64,000 bases of DNA from Nocardia paucivorans NBRC 100373 (GTDB lineage: Bacteria > Actinomycetota > Actinomycetes > Mycobacteriales > Mycobacteriaceae): positions 1 to 64,000 of the forward strand of contig NZ_BAGE01000039.1 of NCBI RefSeq assembly GCF_000308675.1, read 5' to 3'. Of this stretch, positions 43,048 to 51,327 are shown one piece after another (position 1 is the stretch's first letter; each line of letters starts with the position of its first letter). Both the position numbers and the translations under genes were made by a program. The notes under the pieces were generated by a model. The model was not told the origin of the DNA. It did no database searches and saw only the letters and a list, made by a program, of their open reading frames with translations.

Positions 43048-44415
43048 TTACAACAGGTTCGCGGCCTCGTCGAGTACCGTCCTGAGCACTTCCTCTATTT
43101 CCGCGAAGTGGCTCTCCCCGCAGATCAGCGGTGGGGCCAATTGGATTATCGGATCGCCGCGGTCGTCCGCACGGCAGTAGAGCCCGCCTTCGAACAGCGC
43201 CTTCGAAACATATCCGCGAAAAATTCGTTCTTTCTCCTCGACGCCGAACGTCTCGCGCGTGTCCTTGTCCTTCACCAGCTCGATTCCGTAGAAATACCCG
43301 TCGCCTCTGATATCTCCCACCAGAGGAAGATCGGCGAGACGTTCGAGATAGGACCGGAAGAGGCCGCTGTTCGCCTCGACGTGGGCGTTCAGCTGCTCTT
43401 TTTCGATGATGTCGAGATTGGTCAGCGCAACGGCGGCGCCCACCGGGTGCCCACCGTAGGTGAATCCGTGCGCGAACCAGTCGCGTTCCGTCATGAACGG
43501 TTCGGCCAACCGATCATGGGCGATCATCGCCCCAAGGGGAGCATAACCGGAGGTCAATCCCTTGGCGCAGGTGATGATGTCCGGTTGGAAGTCGTACCGT
43601 ATCGCGCCGAAGTCCGCTCCGAGCCGCCCGAATCCACATATCACCTCGTCCGAAACGAGCAGGACGTTGTAATGGTCGCAGATCTCCCGAACCCGCTGCA
43701 GATAGCCGGGAGGTGGCGGAATACAACCGCCGGAGTTCTGGACCGGCTCGATGAAGACGGCCGCTACGGTTTCGGGCCCTTCCTGCTCGATGGCCTCGGC
43801 GATCTTGTCGGCCGCCCACAGCCCGAATTCGCCCGGTGTGAGGCCTCGGTTGTCCCGGCGGTAGTAATTCGTATTGGGAACGCGAATGGGTGTGGGTACG
43901 AGGGGTTCGAAATCGACACGCGCACTGGGGAGTCCGGTGATCGAGAGGGCGCCCATCGAGGTGCCGTGATATGAGGCGTAGCGGGATATCGCCTTGTGTT
44001 TCAGTGGGTGTCCGGTGCGTCGGTGATAAGCGCGGGCCAGCTTCCAGGCCGTTTCGACGGCCTCGGAACCACCCGTTGTGAAAAAGATCCGGTTCAGGTC
44101 CCCCGGGGTCATATCCGCGAGCCGGTCGGCCAGTTCTATCGCCGGTGGATGCGCATACGACCAGATGGGGAAGTACGCCAGTTCGCTCGCCTGACGGGCG
44201 GCGGCCTCGGCGAGCTCGGGCCGACCGTGGCCGACCTGTACCACGAAGAGTCCGGACAGCCCATCGAGATAGCGGCGGCCGGTGGAGTCGAAAACGTAGG
44301 GCCCCTCTCCCCGTACCATCACCGCTGTATCCGCAGCATCTCCCGAGGCGAGACGGGTGAAGTGCATCCACAAGTGCTCGGAGGCGGGATTCTCGCCACG
44401 ATCGCGAAGAGTCAC
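43048..44415 (-). CDS. Class III PLP-dependent aminotransferase
   Basis: A 455-residue transaminase. FTTGGSEAVETAWKLAR, the pyridine Asp in LVSDEVICGFGRLG and the Schiff-base Lys in ITCAKGLTSGYAPLG are all present. It resembles the omega-amine:pyruvate/putrescine-type aminotransferases of actinobacteria. With the spermidine-synthase fusion 184 bp downstream on the same strand, a role in putrescine or GABA metabolism is plausible. GTG 44415 is the start (AGGA upstream). It diverges from an XRE regulator gene, with a small inverted repeat between them. Confidence 0.87.
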   Translation of the reverse strand: MTLRDRGENPASEHLWMHFTRLASGDAADTAVMVRGEGPYVFDSTGRRYLDGLSGLFVVQVGHGRPELAEAAARQASELAYFPIWSYAHPPAIELADRLADMTPGDLNRIFFTTGGSEAVETAWKLARAYHRRTGHPLKHKAISRYASYHGTSMGALSITGLPSARVDFEPLVPTPIRVPNTNYYRRDNRGLTPGEFGLWAADKIAEAIEQEGPETVAAVFIEPVQNSGGCIPPPPGYLQRVREICDHYNVLLVSDEVICGFGRLGADFGAIRYDFQPDIITCAKGLTSGYAPLGAMIAHDRLAEPFMTERDWFAHGFTYGGHPVGAAVALTNLDIIEKEQLNAHVEANSGLFRSYLERLADLPLVGDIRGDGYFYGIELVKDKDTRETFGVEEKERIFRGYVSKALFEGGLYCRADDRGDPIIQLAPPLICGESHFAEIEEVLRTVLDEAANLL

Positions 44416-44511
44416 AGTTGCTGTCCTGCGGGGTATCGGGGCCGGGTCCGGCCTGCGGTGTGTTATATGCGAATAACCGAATGCTGGCAGTCCGGGACGT
44501 CGAACGGTGAG

Positions 44512-44525
44512 TAGGGAACTCCCTA
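44512..44525. promoter_or_regulatory. 6-bp inverted repeat between the aminotransferase and XRE genes
   Basis: TAGGGA and TCCCTA are perfect inverted copies around AC. The site lies between the divergent starts and could be an operator, possibly for the XRE regulator. Confidence 0.4.
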
Positions 44526-44668
44526 TGATCGTCCCCTCGCCGCCCTCGGGGGATCGCACCGATATCGCATCGGCCGAAGGGCCGCGCCGTGCCGTGTCCC
44601 GAGCCGGGATGTCCGCTCAGAGCGGAACGCGGCGCGGCGCGACCGGCAGCGCCGGTACACTCCGCCAC

Positions 44669-45061
44669 ATGGGCGAGCATCCGACGTTGCAGTCGATTCC
44701 CGGTGGACGCGACGAGGGGCACCGGCGACCGCGGCCGCAACCCATCCGAGAACCCCTGTGGCGTGAAGTGCTCGGGCTTCGGCTGCGTCAGTTGCGCCAG
44801 GAGCAGCGCCGAACATTGGCGGAGACGGCCGGCCGGGCCGGTGTCTCGCCGCAGTATCTGTCCGAGGTGGAACGCGGCCGCAAAGAACCGTCGAGTGAGA
44901 TGATCGCGGCGCTCGCGGGCGCGCTCGGCACCTCGTTGGGTGAATTGACCGGCCAGGTCTCGGAGGTATTGCGTCGAGAGCGCCTCACCTCGACCCGGCC
45001 GGCCGTTGCCCCCTCCCGCATCCCGCGAACGGGAGCGCAGGCCGTATTGCTCGCGGCCTGA
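44669..45061 (+). CDS. ClgR/PopR-like XRE-family regulator
   Basis: A 130-residue regulator with a Cro/C1-type HTH (LRQLRQEQRRTLAETAGRAGVS, then YLSEVERGRKEPSSEM) that strongly resembles the actinobacterial ClgR/PopR regulators of clpP genes. A short Arg-rich N-terminus precedes it. The two clpP genes lie directly beyond its stop, on the other strand, so the neighbourhood matches the known function. The ATG 44669 has no obvious ribosome site. Whether it activates these clpP genes is inference. Confidence 0.8.
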   Translation: MGEHPTLQSIPGGRDEGHRRPRPQPIREPLWREVLGLRLRQLRQEQRRTLAETAGRAGVSPQYLSEVERGRKEPSSEMIAALAGALGTSLGELTGQVSEVLRRERLTSTRPAVAPSRIPRTGAQAVLLAA

Positions 45062-45067
45062 CCGCTC

Positions 45068-45658
45068 TCACCCCCGCGAGTGCAGCACCCGGTCGACCAG
45101 ACCGTATTCCACCGCGGCATCGGCGGTGAACACCCGATCGCGATCGGTATCGCGCCGCAGCGTCTCGATGCTTCGGCCCGTGTGCCGCGACAGGATCGTT
45201 TCGATTTCCGTGCGCATTCGCACCAACTCGTCGGCCTGCAGGATCAGATCGGGGATCGCGCCCTGACCTCGGGCCGCCGGCTGGTGCAATACCACCCGGG
45301 CATGCGGCAGGATGGCACGTTTCCCCGGTTCGCCGCCCGCCAGCAATACCGCCCCCACCGCGATGGCCTGGCCCACGCAGGTGGTGTGGACCTGTGCCTT
45401 GATGTATCGCATGGTGTCGTATACCGCGAGCATCGCGGGCAGTTCGCCGCCCTCGCAGTTGATGTACAGGTCGATCTCCTGCTCGGGGTTCTCCGATTCC
45501 AGATGCAGCAGTTGCGCGATGAGCGCGTTCGCCACCCCGGAATCGATCGGGGTGCCGAGGTAGACGATCCGTTCGGTGAGCAGATGCGAATACACGTCCA
45601 TGATCCGCTCGCCGCCGGGCTGTCGGGCGATGACATTGGGAATGGTGTAGGTGCTCAT
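45068..45658 (-). CDS. clpP: ClpP-like subunit with alanine at the catalytic serine position
   Basis: A 196-residue ClpP-fold protein. The family pattern CVGQAASMGAVLLAGG reads CVGQAIAVGAVLLAGG here, so the nucleophile position, residue 100, is Ala (codon GCG, 45359-45361). His125 in VVLHQP and Asp174 in DRDRVF are retained. The rest, including the handle helix and EYGLVD end, is intact, so it should fold and assemble but not cleave. Its ATG overlaps the stop of the other clpP gene (ATGA). It presumably forms a mixed ring system with the active partner, as ClpP1P2 do. Confidence 0.88.
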   Translation of the reverse strand: MSTYTIPNVIARQPGGERIMDVYSHLLTERIVYLGTPIDSGVANALIAQLLHLESENPEQEIDLYINCEGGELPAMLAVYDTMRYIKAQVHTTCVGQAIAVGAVLLAGGEPGKRAILPHARVVLHQPAARGQGAIPDLILQADELVRMRTEIETILSRHTGRSIETLRRDTDRDRVFTADAAVEYGLVDRVLHSRG

Positions 45659-46257
45659 GCGATGCCGACCTTCGGACGTTGTGGAACGACCTGGGCGAAC
45701 GAATCCACGATGTGATCGATGAACCCGTACTCCTTGGCCTGCTCGGCGGTGAACCAACGGTCGTGTAGCGAATCCTCGTAGACCCGCTCGTACGGTTGGC
45801 CGGTGTCCTCGGCGATGAGACCGAGCACCGTTTCCACGGTGTGCCGCAGATCGTCGGCCTGCGCCTCCACCTCGACCGCGCTGCCGCCGATCCCGGAGGA
45901 ACCCTGGTGCATGAGGATCCGGGAGTGCGGTAACGCGAAACGCCGACCTCGTGCCCCCGACGACAGCAGGAACTGACCGGCGCTACAGGCCAGACCCAAT
46001 GCCAGGGTGGAGACCTCGCACGGCACCAGCCGCATGACATCGCGGATGGCGAGCATGGCGGGAACCGAACCGCCGGGGGAGTGGATCCACAGCGAGATCC
46101 CGGCGTCCGGGTTCTCCGCCGCGAGTGTGAGTATCTGCGTCATCAGCAGGGTGCCGTTGTCGTCGTCGAGTCCGCCGTCGAGGACAACGATGCGTCGAGC
46201 GAGCAGTTGTTCGCGTGCCCGCCAATCGAACAGCGGAGTTTTGTCGTCGTGAGCCAT
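45655..46257 (-). CDS. clpP: ATP-dependent Clp protease proteolytic subunit, active type
   Basis: A 200-residue serine protease subunit with a complete triad: Ser92 in GLACSAGQFLL, His117 in ILMHQG and Asp166 in LHDRWF. It has ISLWIHSPGGSVPAML, the oxyanion-forming loop, and a C-terminus ending VVPQRPKVGIA. It differs from the housekeeping ClpP1/ClpP2 of actinobacteria and looks like a member of a second clpP pair. It starts the two-gene operon (ATG 46257, GGTGG upstream) and is translationally coupled to the Ser-to-Ala gene. A strong 11-bp inverted repeat lies upstream. Confidence 0.9.
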   Translation of the reverse strand: MAHDDKTPLFDWRAREQLLARRIVVLDGGLDDDNGTLLMTQILTLAAENPDAGISLWIHSPGGSVPAMLAIRDVMRLVPCEVSTLALGLACSAGQFLLSSGARGRRFALPHSRILMHQGSSGIGGSAVEVEAQADDLRHTVETVLGLIAEDTGQPYERVYEDSLHDRWFTAEQAKEYGFIDHIVDSFAQVVPQRPKVGIA

Positions 46258-46299
46258 ACGTCCACCGTGCCCCGAGGGGGTTGTGTATTTCGCCTTCTA

Positions 46300-46327
46300 C
46301 TGCTGTGAGCGGATCTGCTCACAGCAG
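46300..46327. promoter_or_regulatory. 11-bp perfect inverted repeat upstream of the clpP operon
   Basis: CTGCTGTGAGC (46300-46310) and GCTCACAGCAG (46317-46327) flank GGATCT. It lies 43-70 bases before the clpP start and 96 bases before the divergent AIM24 gene. It could be an operator for the nearby ClgR/PopR-like protein or a leader hairpin. Confidence 0.6.
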
Positions 46328-46422
46328 CGAAAGTCTTTTCGAGTGGATACACACCGGGGAGACGCCGGTTTCCTTGGTGTTTTCCGTCGAGCCTCTCGCC
46401 GGGAATGCGGCAGTATCGGCAT

Positions 46423-47076
46423 ATGCACAGTATTTTGTTCGCCGAAGAGAACATGGCCCGACCGGCGACGGCACCCGGATTGACCCAGCAGAGTCCCAAG
46501 TCGCTCAAATACGCAGTGAACGGTGAATGCTATGCGCGGCAGGGCGCCATGGTCGCCTTCCGCGGGAACCTGCAATTCGAGAAGCACGGTCAGGGCATCG
46601 GAAAATTCCTGCAGCGGGCCATCACCGGCGAGGGAGTGCCCTTGATGGTCGTGCGTGGTCAAGGTGAGGCATGGTTCGCGCACTTCGACCGTAACTGTTT
46701 CATCATCGATCTCGAACCCGGCGACGCGATCACCATAAACGGCCGCAATGTTCTGGTCTTCGACCCCGGTCTTCGATACGACATCCGCATGGTTCAGGGA
46801 GCGGGTATGGCCGGTGGCGGGCTGTTCAACTGTGTGTTCACCGGGCAGGGCCGACTCGGTCTGGTGTGTGCGGGCGTGCCGATCATCATCCCGGTCCACC
46901 CCCAGGCCCCGGTGTTCGTCGACACCGACGCCGTGGTGGGTTGGAGCGCGAACCTGCACACATCACTGAACCGGTCCCAGTCCTTCGGATCCATGATCCG
47001 CGGAGGATCGGGTGAGTTGTTCCAACTCCGGCTGGACGGTGAGGGTTTCGTCATCGTCCAACCCAGCGAGGCCTAG
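46423..47076 (+). CDS. AIM24-family protein
   Basis: A 217-residue protein of the AIM24/TspB family: MHSILFAEENMAR, KYAVNGECYARQGAMVAFRGN, KFLQRAITGEGVPLMVVRGQG and NGRNVLVFDPGL, then GLFNCVFTGQGRL. The fold is a beta-rich jelly-roll trimer; function in bacteria is not known. The first ATG (46423) matches the family N-terminus; an internal ATG at 46453 is less likely. It is divergent from the clpP operon, with an inverted repeat between them. Confidence 0.85.
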   Translation: MHSILFAEENMARPATAPGLTQQSPKSLKYAVNGECYARQGAMVAFRGNLQFEKHGQGIGKFLQRAITGEGVPLMVVRGQGEAWFAHFDRNCFIIDLEPGDAITINGRNVLVFDPGLRYDIRMVQGAGMAGGGLFNCVFTGQGRLGLVCAGVPIIIPVHPQAPVFVDTDAVVGWSANLHTSLNRSQSFGSMIRGGSGELFQLRLDGEGFVIVQPSEA

Positions 47077-47261
47077 CGCTCATCGAGTTCGGCGAACGAG
47101 AGATCGGCGGCATACGCCATATGTCGGCCGGGTAGCCGGGCCAGGGCTTTTCCGTGCGGTCCATATCGGAACCGAACCTCGGTGCCGGGCGCCGTCTCCG
47201 ACTCGATCCGCAAGGACAGGTGTCGGAGAAAACGTATGGTGTAGGCATAGGTATTGCCCAC
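47073..47261 (-). CDS. Doubtful 62-residue ORF
   Basis: The frame runs from GTG 47261 to a TAG overlapping the stop of the AIM24 gene. It reads SLRIESETAPGTEVRFRYGP and DLSFAELDER, hydrophilic and not recognised. Third-position GC is lower than in neighbouring genes and the ribosome site is poor. It is listed because the gap otherwise holds nothing. Confidence 0.2.
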   Translation of the reverse strand: MGNTYAYTIRFLRHLSLRIESETAPGTEVRFRYGPHGKALARLPGRHMAYAADLSFAELDER

Positions 47262-47309
47262 GGAAGATGGGTAGAGCCGCGTGCGGTGTCGGGGTGACGA
47301 AGGGGGCGC

Positions 47310-48614
47310 ATGGATACCGAATTCCAGAAGACACTGAGGGCACGTGTCGCCCGAGTCAGGGTCATGACCAGGGTGCCGAGCCTGACGGTCGCTGTGGGTA
47401 TCGGCGGTGTGCAGCGTGCCCTGGCCTGCTCCGGTTACGCCGATTGTGAAAGCGCCGATCCTGCTGCGGGGACGACCGGTTACCGGATCGGTTCGATCAC
47501 CAAAACCTTTACCGCTGCGCTGATTCTGCTGCTCACCGACCGCGGTGAGATGTCTTTGGACAGCACTGTGGACCGGTACCTGCCCGGCACGCCGTTCGGG
47601 CATGTACCGGTCCGTATGCTGCTTTCTCACAGCAGCGGTTTGCCGCGCGAGGTGCCCACCGGAATGTGGGAGACCGGGCGAGGGCCATCGGTCGCCGAAC
47701 TGCATACGGCGTTCCGGCAGGTCGAACTACTCGCCGAGCCCGGCCTACGCTGGCACTACTCCAACCTGGGTTATGCGATCCTCGGTCGGATCATCGAAAC
47801 CGTCACCGGCCGGCCTTATGAAACGGCGATCGAACACACACTGCTGGACCCGCTCCATCTCGAACAGACCGGATGGACACCGCCCGACACCGCCGCAGTG
47901 GGTTACCGGTTGGACCCCTACAGCAACGAGGTGCACCGGGAACCGGTGATGGACCAGGGCGCGATCGGCGCGGGAGGCCAACTATGGTCCGCCGCCGGCG
48001 ACCTGCTGCGCTGGGGGCATGCTCTCACCGGCGGTGAGCCGAACGTCCTACCCACCACCGTGGTCGACAAGATGCACACCTTGCAGGTCATGGCCGATAC
48101 CGCACACTGGAGACGCGGCTGGGGGCCGGGCCTGCTTCTGGCCCGCTGCGGCGACCATATTCTCGCAGGTCACACCGGGGCCATATCAGGATTCCAGGCT
48201 GCCCTGATGATGGACCGTGATACCGGAATCACCGTCGCCGTGTTGACCAACGCCACCCGCGGGATTCGGCCGGGCGACCTCGCCATCGAGATCCTGCAGG
48301 ATGCCATGGCGGCGCAGCCGGAAACCCCGATACCCCCTCGGTCACCGACACCGTGTCCCGACCGCATCCGTCCACTGCTGGGCAGGTGGTGGATCGAGTC
48401 CGACGAAATGGTGTTCCGTTGGGAGGACGACGGTCTGCACGCCGGCCTCGTCGGTGAGCCGAATACCAGCGACACCCGCTTCGTCGAAGAAGGCCCCGGA
48501 CGCTTCCGGGCAGCCGAAGGATGGTTGCAGGGCGAACGGCTGACGGTGACCCACACCGAAGCGGGTCTTCGGATGCGGTGGGCCACCTACCCCCTCACGC
48601 GAACGCCGCGGTGA
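47310..48614 (+). CDS. Serine hydrolase, class C beta-lactamase/PBP type
   Basis: A 434-residue protein with the penicillin-binding fold: SxxK motif SITK with Ser62, YSN in WHYSNLGY near residue 150, and HTG in GHTGAISGF as the third motif. A C-terminal lipocalin-like domain of about 90 residues (LGRWWIESDEMVFRW) follows, as in many esterase/DD-peptidase-like members. There is no signal peptide, so a role in the cytoplasm as an esterase or peptidase is more likely than antibiotic resistance. AAGGGGGCGC precedes ATG 47310. Confidence 0.83.
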   Translation: MDTEFQKTLRARVARVRVMTRVPSLTVAVGIGGVQRALACSGYADCESADPAAGTTGYRIGSITKTFTAALILLLTDRGEMSLDSTVDRYLPGTPFGHVPVRMLLSHSSGLPREVPTGMWETGRGPSVAELHTAFRQVELLAEPGLRWHYSNLGYAILGRIIETVTGRPYETAIEHTLLDPLHLEQTGWTPPDTAAVGYRLDPYSNEVHREPVMDQGAIGAGGQLWSAAGDLLRWGHALTGGEPNVLPTTVVDKMHTLQVMADTAHWRRGWGPGLLLARCGDHILAGHTGAISGFQAALMMDRDTGITVAVLTNATRGIRPGDLAIEILQDAMAAQPETPIPPRSPTPCPDRIRPLLGRWWIESDEMVFRWEDDGLHAGLVGEPNTSDTRFVEEGPGRFRAAEGWLQGERLTVTHTEAGLRMRWATYPLTRTPR

Positions 48615-48644
48615 ACGACTTCTCGACCGGTTCGGGTGGTTCGG

Positions 48645-49424
48645 TTACAGCAGGCGGGACAGGAACGCCTTGGTGCGGTCGTGCCGCGGGGCGGACAGGA
48701 CTTCCTCCGGTGGCCCCGCTTCGACGACCATCCCCTGGTCCATGAACACCAGCCGGTCGGCGACCTCTCGGGCGAAGTCCATTTCGTGGGTGACCACCAC
48801 CATTGTCATCCCCGAATCCGCGAGTTCCCGCATCACCGCCAGCACCTCACCCACCAGCTCCGGGTCCAGTGCCGAGGTCGGCTCGTCGAACAGCATGAGC
48901 TTGGGGTCCATGGCCAGTGCGCGGGCAATGGCCACCCGCTGCTGTTGCCCACCGGACAACTGGGCCGGGTAGGCGTTCGCCTTGTCCGCCAGTCCGACCC
49001 GTTCGAGCAGTTCTTCGGCCCGGGCGGTCGCGGCGGCCCGACGCAGCCTTTTCACCTGGATGGGTGCCTCGATGACATTGCCGAGGACCGTGCGGTGCGG
49101 GAAGAGGTTGAAATGTTGGAAGACCATCCCGATATCGCGGCGTTGGCGGGCGGCCTCACGCGGGTGCAGTTCGTAGAGGCGTCCGTTGCGCTCCCGATAG
49201 CCCATCAGTTCGCCATCGACATACAGACGGCCGGCGGTGATCTGCTCCAGATGGTTGATACAGCGCAGAAAGGTCGATTTCCCCGAACCGGAGGGGCCGA
49301 TGAGGCACAGCACCTCCCCACGGCCCACTTCCAGTGAGATGCCTTTGAGGACCTTCAACGCGCCGAAGCTCTTGTGGACCCGGTCGGCGTGGATCATCGG
49401 TGTCGATACCGTTTCCCGACTCAT
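48645..49424 (-). CDS. ABC transporter ATP-binding protein for polar amino acids
   Basis: A 259-residue ATPase. Walker A is GPSGSGKST, the signature is [15 protein letters not shown], Walker [13 protein letters not shown] and the H-loop VVVTHEM. The region [21 protein letters not shown] is typical of polar-amino-acid (GlnQ/HisP) ATPases. It is last in a three-gene operon and overlaps the permease by ATGA. It should energise uptake of an amino acid or a small amine. Confidence 0.92.
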   Translation of the reverse strand: MSRETVSTPMIHADRVHKSFGALKVLKGISLEVGRGEVLCLIGPSGSGKSTFLRCINHLEQITAGRLYVDGELMGYRERNGRLYELHPREAARQRRDIGMVFQHFNLFPHRTVLGNVIEAPIQVKRLRRAAATARAEELLERVGLADKANAYPAQLSGGQQQRVAIARALAMDPKLMLFDEPTSALDPELVGEVLAVMRELADSGMTMVVVTHEMDFAREVADRLVFMDQGMVVEAGPPEEVLSAPRHDRTKAFLSRLL

Positions 49425-50347
49425 TCCGGGCGGGCCCCTCCCTGTGCGTCGGCCAGTTCCTGAAGTTGTTTGGCGGTCAGTTGCCGGGAGATACCACGGG
49501 AGTAGTACCGCTCCAGGTAGTACTGGCCCACCATGAGGACGCTGGTGATCGCCAGATACCAGGTGGCGGTGACCAGCAGCAGCGGAATCGGCAGGAAGTT
49601 CACCCCGTAGATATCGCGGGCCCGGCCGAACAGATCGGTGCTCAGCGGGATCGCGGTGACCAGCGCGGTCGTTTTCAGCATGCTGATCAGCTCGTTACCG
49701 GTGGGCGGGATGATCACCCGCATCGCCTGCGGCAGTACGGTCCGGCGCATGGTCTGCGACCACGACATACCGAGTGCGATGGACGCTTCGCGCTGGCCCT
49801 CGCCGACCGAGTTGATCCCGGCCCGCACGATTTCCGCCATGTACGCGGCCTCGTTGAGTCCGAGTCCGATCACCGCGAACGCGAACGCCGCTTGCAGGCT
49901 CTGCACGTCCAGTTCGAAGAAGCGGGGCCCGAATGGGATTCCGAACGCAATGTGCTGGTACAGCGACGGCACCAGCCCCCAGAACACGAGCTGCACATAG
50001 ACGGGGGTGCCGCGGAAAATCCACAGGTACACCCAGGCGGTGGCGCGAAAGACCGGGTTCGGCGACAGCCGCATCACCGCCAGCAGGGTGCCCAGGACCA
50101 CCGCGATCACCATGGCGAGCACGGTCAGTTCGAGGGTGACCACGGCGCCGGCCGCGATCCGGGAATCACGCAGATACTGCCGATAGACGTCCCAGCGGTA
50201 GGCGGGGTTGGTGGCCGCGCCGTACAGGAACAGGCCCGCCAGTACGAGGATGAGTATCGCGGCGACCCAGCGTCCGGGGCGGCGCAGCGGGATCGCCCGG
50301 ATCGGTTCGGGCTCGGCCTGCTCGAGGGATTTCGGTTCGATGGTCAT
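49421..50347 (-). CDS. ABC transporter permease for polar amino acids
   Basis: A 308-residue inner membrane permease of the HisM/GlnP type. There are about five helices ([33 protein letters not shown] and others), then the cytoplasmic EAA loop, [31 protein letters not shown], contacting the ATPase. An N-terminal hydrophilic stretch of 25 residues precedes the first helix. ATG 50347 overlaps the stop of the binding-protein gene. The other permease copy that some such transporters need is absent, so it works as a homodimer. Confidence 0.92.
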   Translation of the reverse strand: MTIEPKSLEQAEPEPIRAIPLRRPGRWVAAILILVLAGLFLYGAATNPAYRWDVYRQYLRDSRIAAGAVVTLELTVLAMVIAVVLGTLLAVMRLSPNPVFRATAWVYLWIFRGTPVYVQLVFWGLVPSLYQHIAFGIPFGPRFFELDVQSLQAAFAFAVIGLGLNEAAYMAEIVRAGINSVGEGQREASIALGMSWSQTMRRTVLPQAMRVIIPPTGNELISMLKTTALVTAIPLSTDLFGRARDIYGVNFLPIPLLLVTATWYLAITSVLMVGQYYLERYYSRGISRQLTAKQLQELADAQGGARPE

Positions 50348-51249
50348 GTCCGGCTCCTCGCGCCGTTGATGACGGAGGTGTCGATCGCGCCCTCCTGGAC
50401 ACCCCAGTTCTCGGTAATCCGCCGATAGACGCCGTTGTCCATGAGGTGTTGGACGGCGTCGCGCAGAATCGGCGCCAGCGGTGACCCCTTGGCGAGTGCC
50501 CACCCGTACGGGGCGGCATCGAATATCGGTCCCGCCGGTTCGATCTTGCCTTCGGTTCGTCTGATCGCGTACGCCGTGACCGGGGAATCGGCGGACATGG
50601 CGTCCACCTGCCCGAGGACCAGCGCATTGGTGACGGCGCTCTGTTCCTCGAATGCCTCGATGATGATGGGGTCGTGGCCGGCGGCGACGCAGGCCACGCT
50701 CTTGGCCGGTACCTCCTCGGTGTGTTCCACCGTCGTGGCCTGGACCGCGACCCGTTTACCGCAGGCGTGCTCGGGATCGATATCGCGGCCGGTGCGCTGG
50801 GCCCATTGCACTCCGGCGCGGAAATAGGTGACGAAATCGACCTGTTTCTCCCGTTCGAGCGAATCGGTGATCGAAGACATGCCCAGGTCGTAGGTTCCGG
50901 CCTGGACGGCGGGGATGATCTTTTCGAACGCCGATTCGGTGTAGCGGGCGCGGAGACCGAGCACCCCGGTGACGGCATCCATCAGATCGATGTCGAATCC
51001 GACGATATTGCCGTGTCGGTCCCGGTATTCATTCGGCTGATACGGCACGTTCACCCCGACCACCAGTTCCCCGGCGGCGGCGATCGATGCCGGTATCCGC
51101 GCCGCGAGCGCCTCCACCTTCGTCACCGGAACCTTCTCCGGTATCGGACCGGTGTCCTCGATATTGGTCACGCAGGCGGCCAACAGCAGTGCACCGGTGA
51201 GTACCGACCACAGCCGCGCTCGGGCACCGGAGCGTGCTCGACCAGCCAT
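50344..51249 (-). CDS. ABC transporter substrate-binding lipoprotein
   Basis: A 301-residue exported lipoprotein. The N-terminus has a basic region, a hydrophobic core and the lipobox LAAC. The body has the SBP_bac_3 pattern of polar amino acid receptors: ELVVGVNVPYQPNEYRD, GFDIDLMDAVTGVLGLR, SSITDSLEREKQVDFVTY and DAMSADSPVTAY. It should bind an amino acid or amine outside the membrane. First gene of the three-gene operon, start ATG 51249 with GGAGG. The spacing to the ctaD stop is 78 bp. Confidence 0.92.
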   Translation of the reverse strand: MAGRARSGARARLWSVLTGALLLAACVTNIEDTGPIPEKVPVTKVEALAARIPASIAAAGELVVGVNVPYQPNEYRDRHGNIVGFDIDLMDAVTGVLGLRARYTESAFEKIIPAVQAGTYDLGMSSITDSLEREKQVDFVTYFRAGVQWAQRTGRDIDPEHACGKRVAVQATTVEHTEEVPAKSVACVAAGHDPIIIEAFEEQSAVTNALVLGQVDAMSADSPVTAYAIRRTEGKIEPAGPIFDAAPYGWALAKGSPLAPILRDAVQHLMDNGVYRRITENWGVQEGAIDTSVINGARSRT

Positions 51250-51327
51250 CGTGCCTCCACTACCGATCGCCGATATTCGGGAAAGCCGTGAAGTCACAAT
51301 AAGCGACCGGAGTGGATGAGGTGCTCC

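Noticed and set aside
42652..43974. 440-residue plus-strand frame
   Set aside because: Antisense to the spermidine-synthase fusion and the aminotransferase, both strongly supported.
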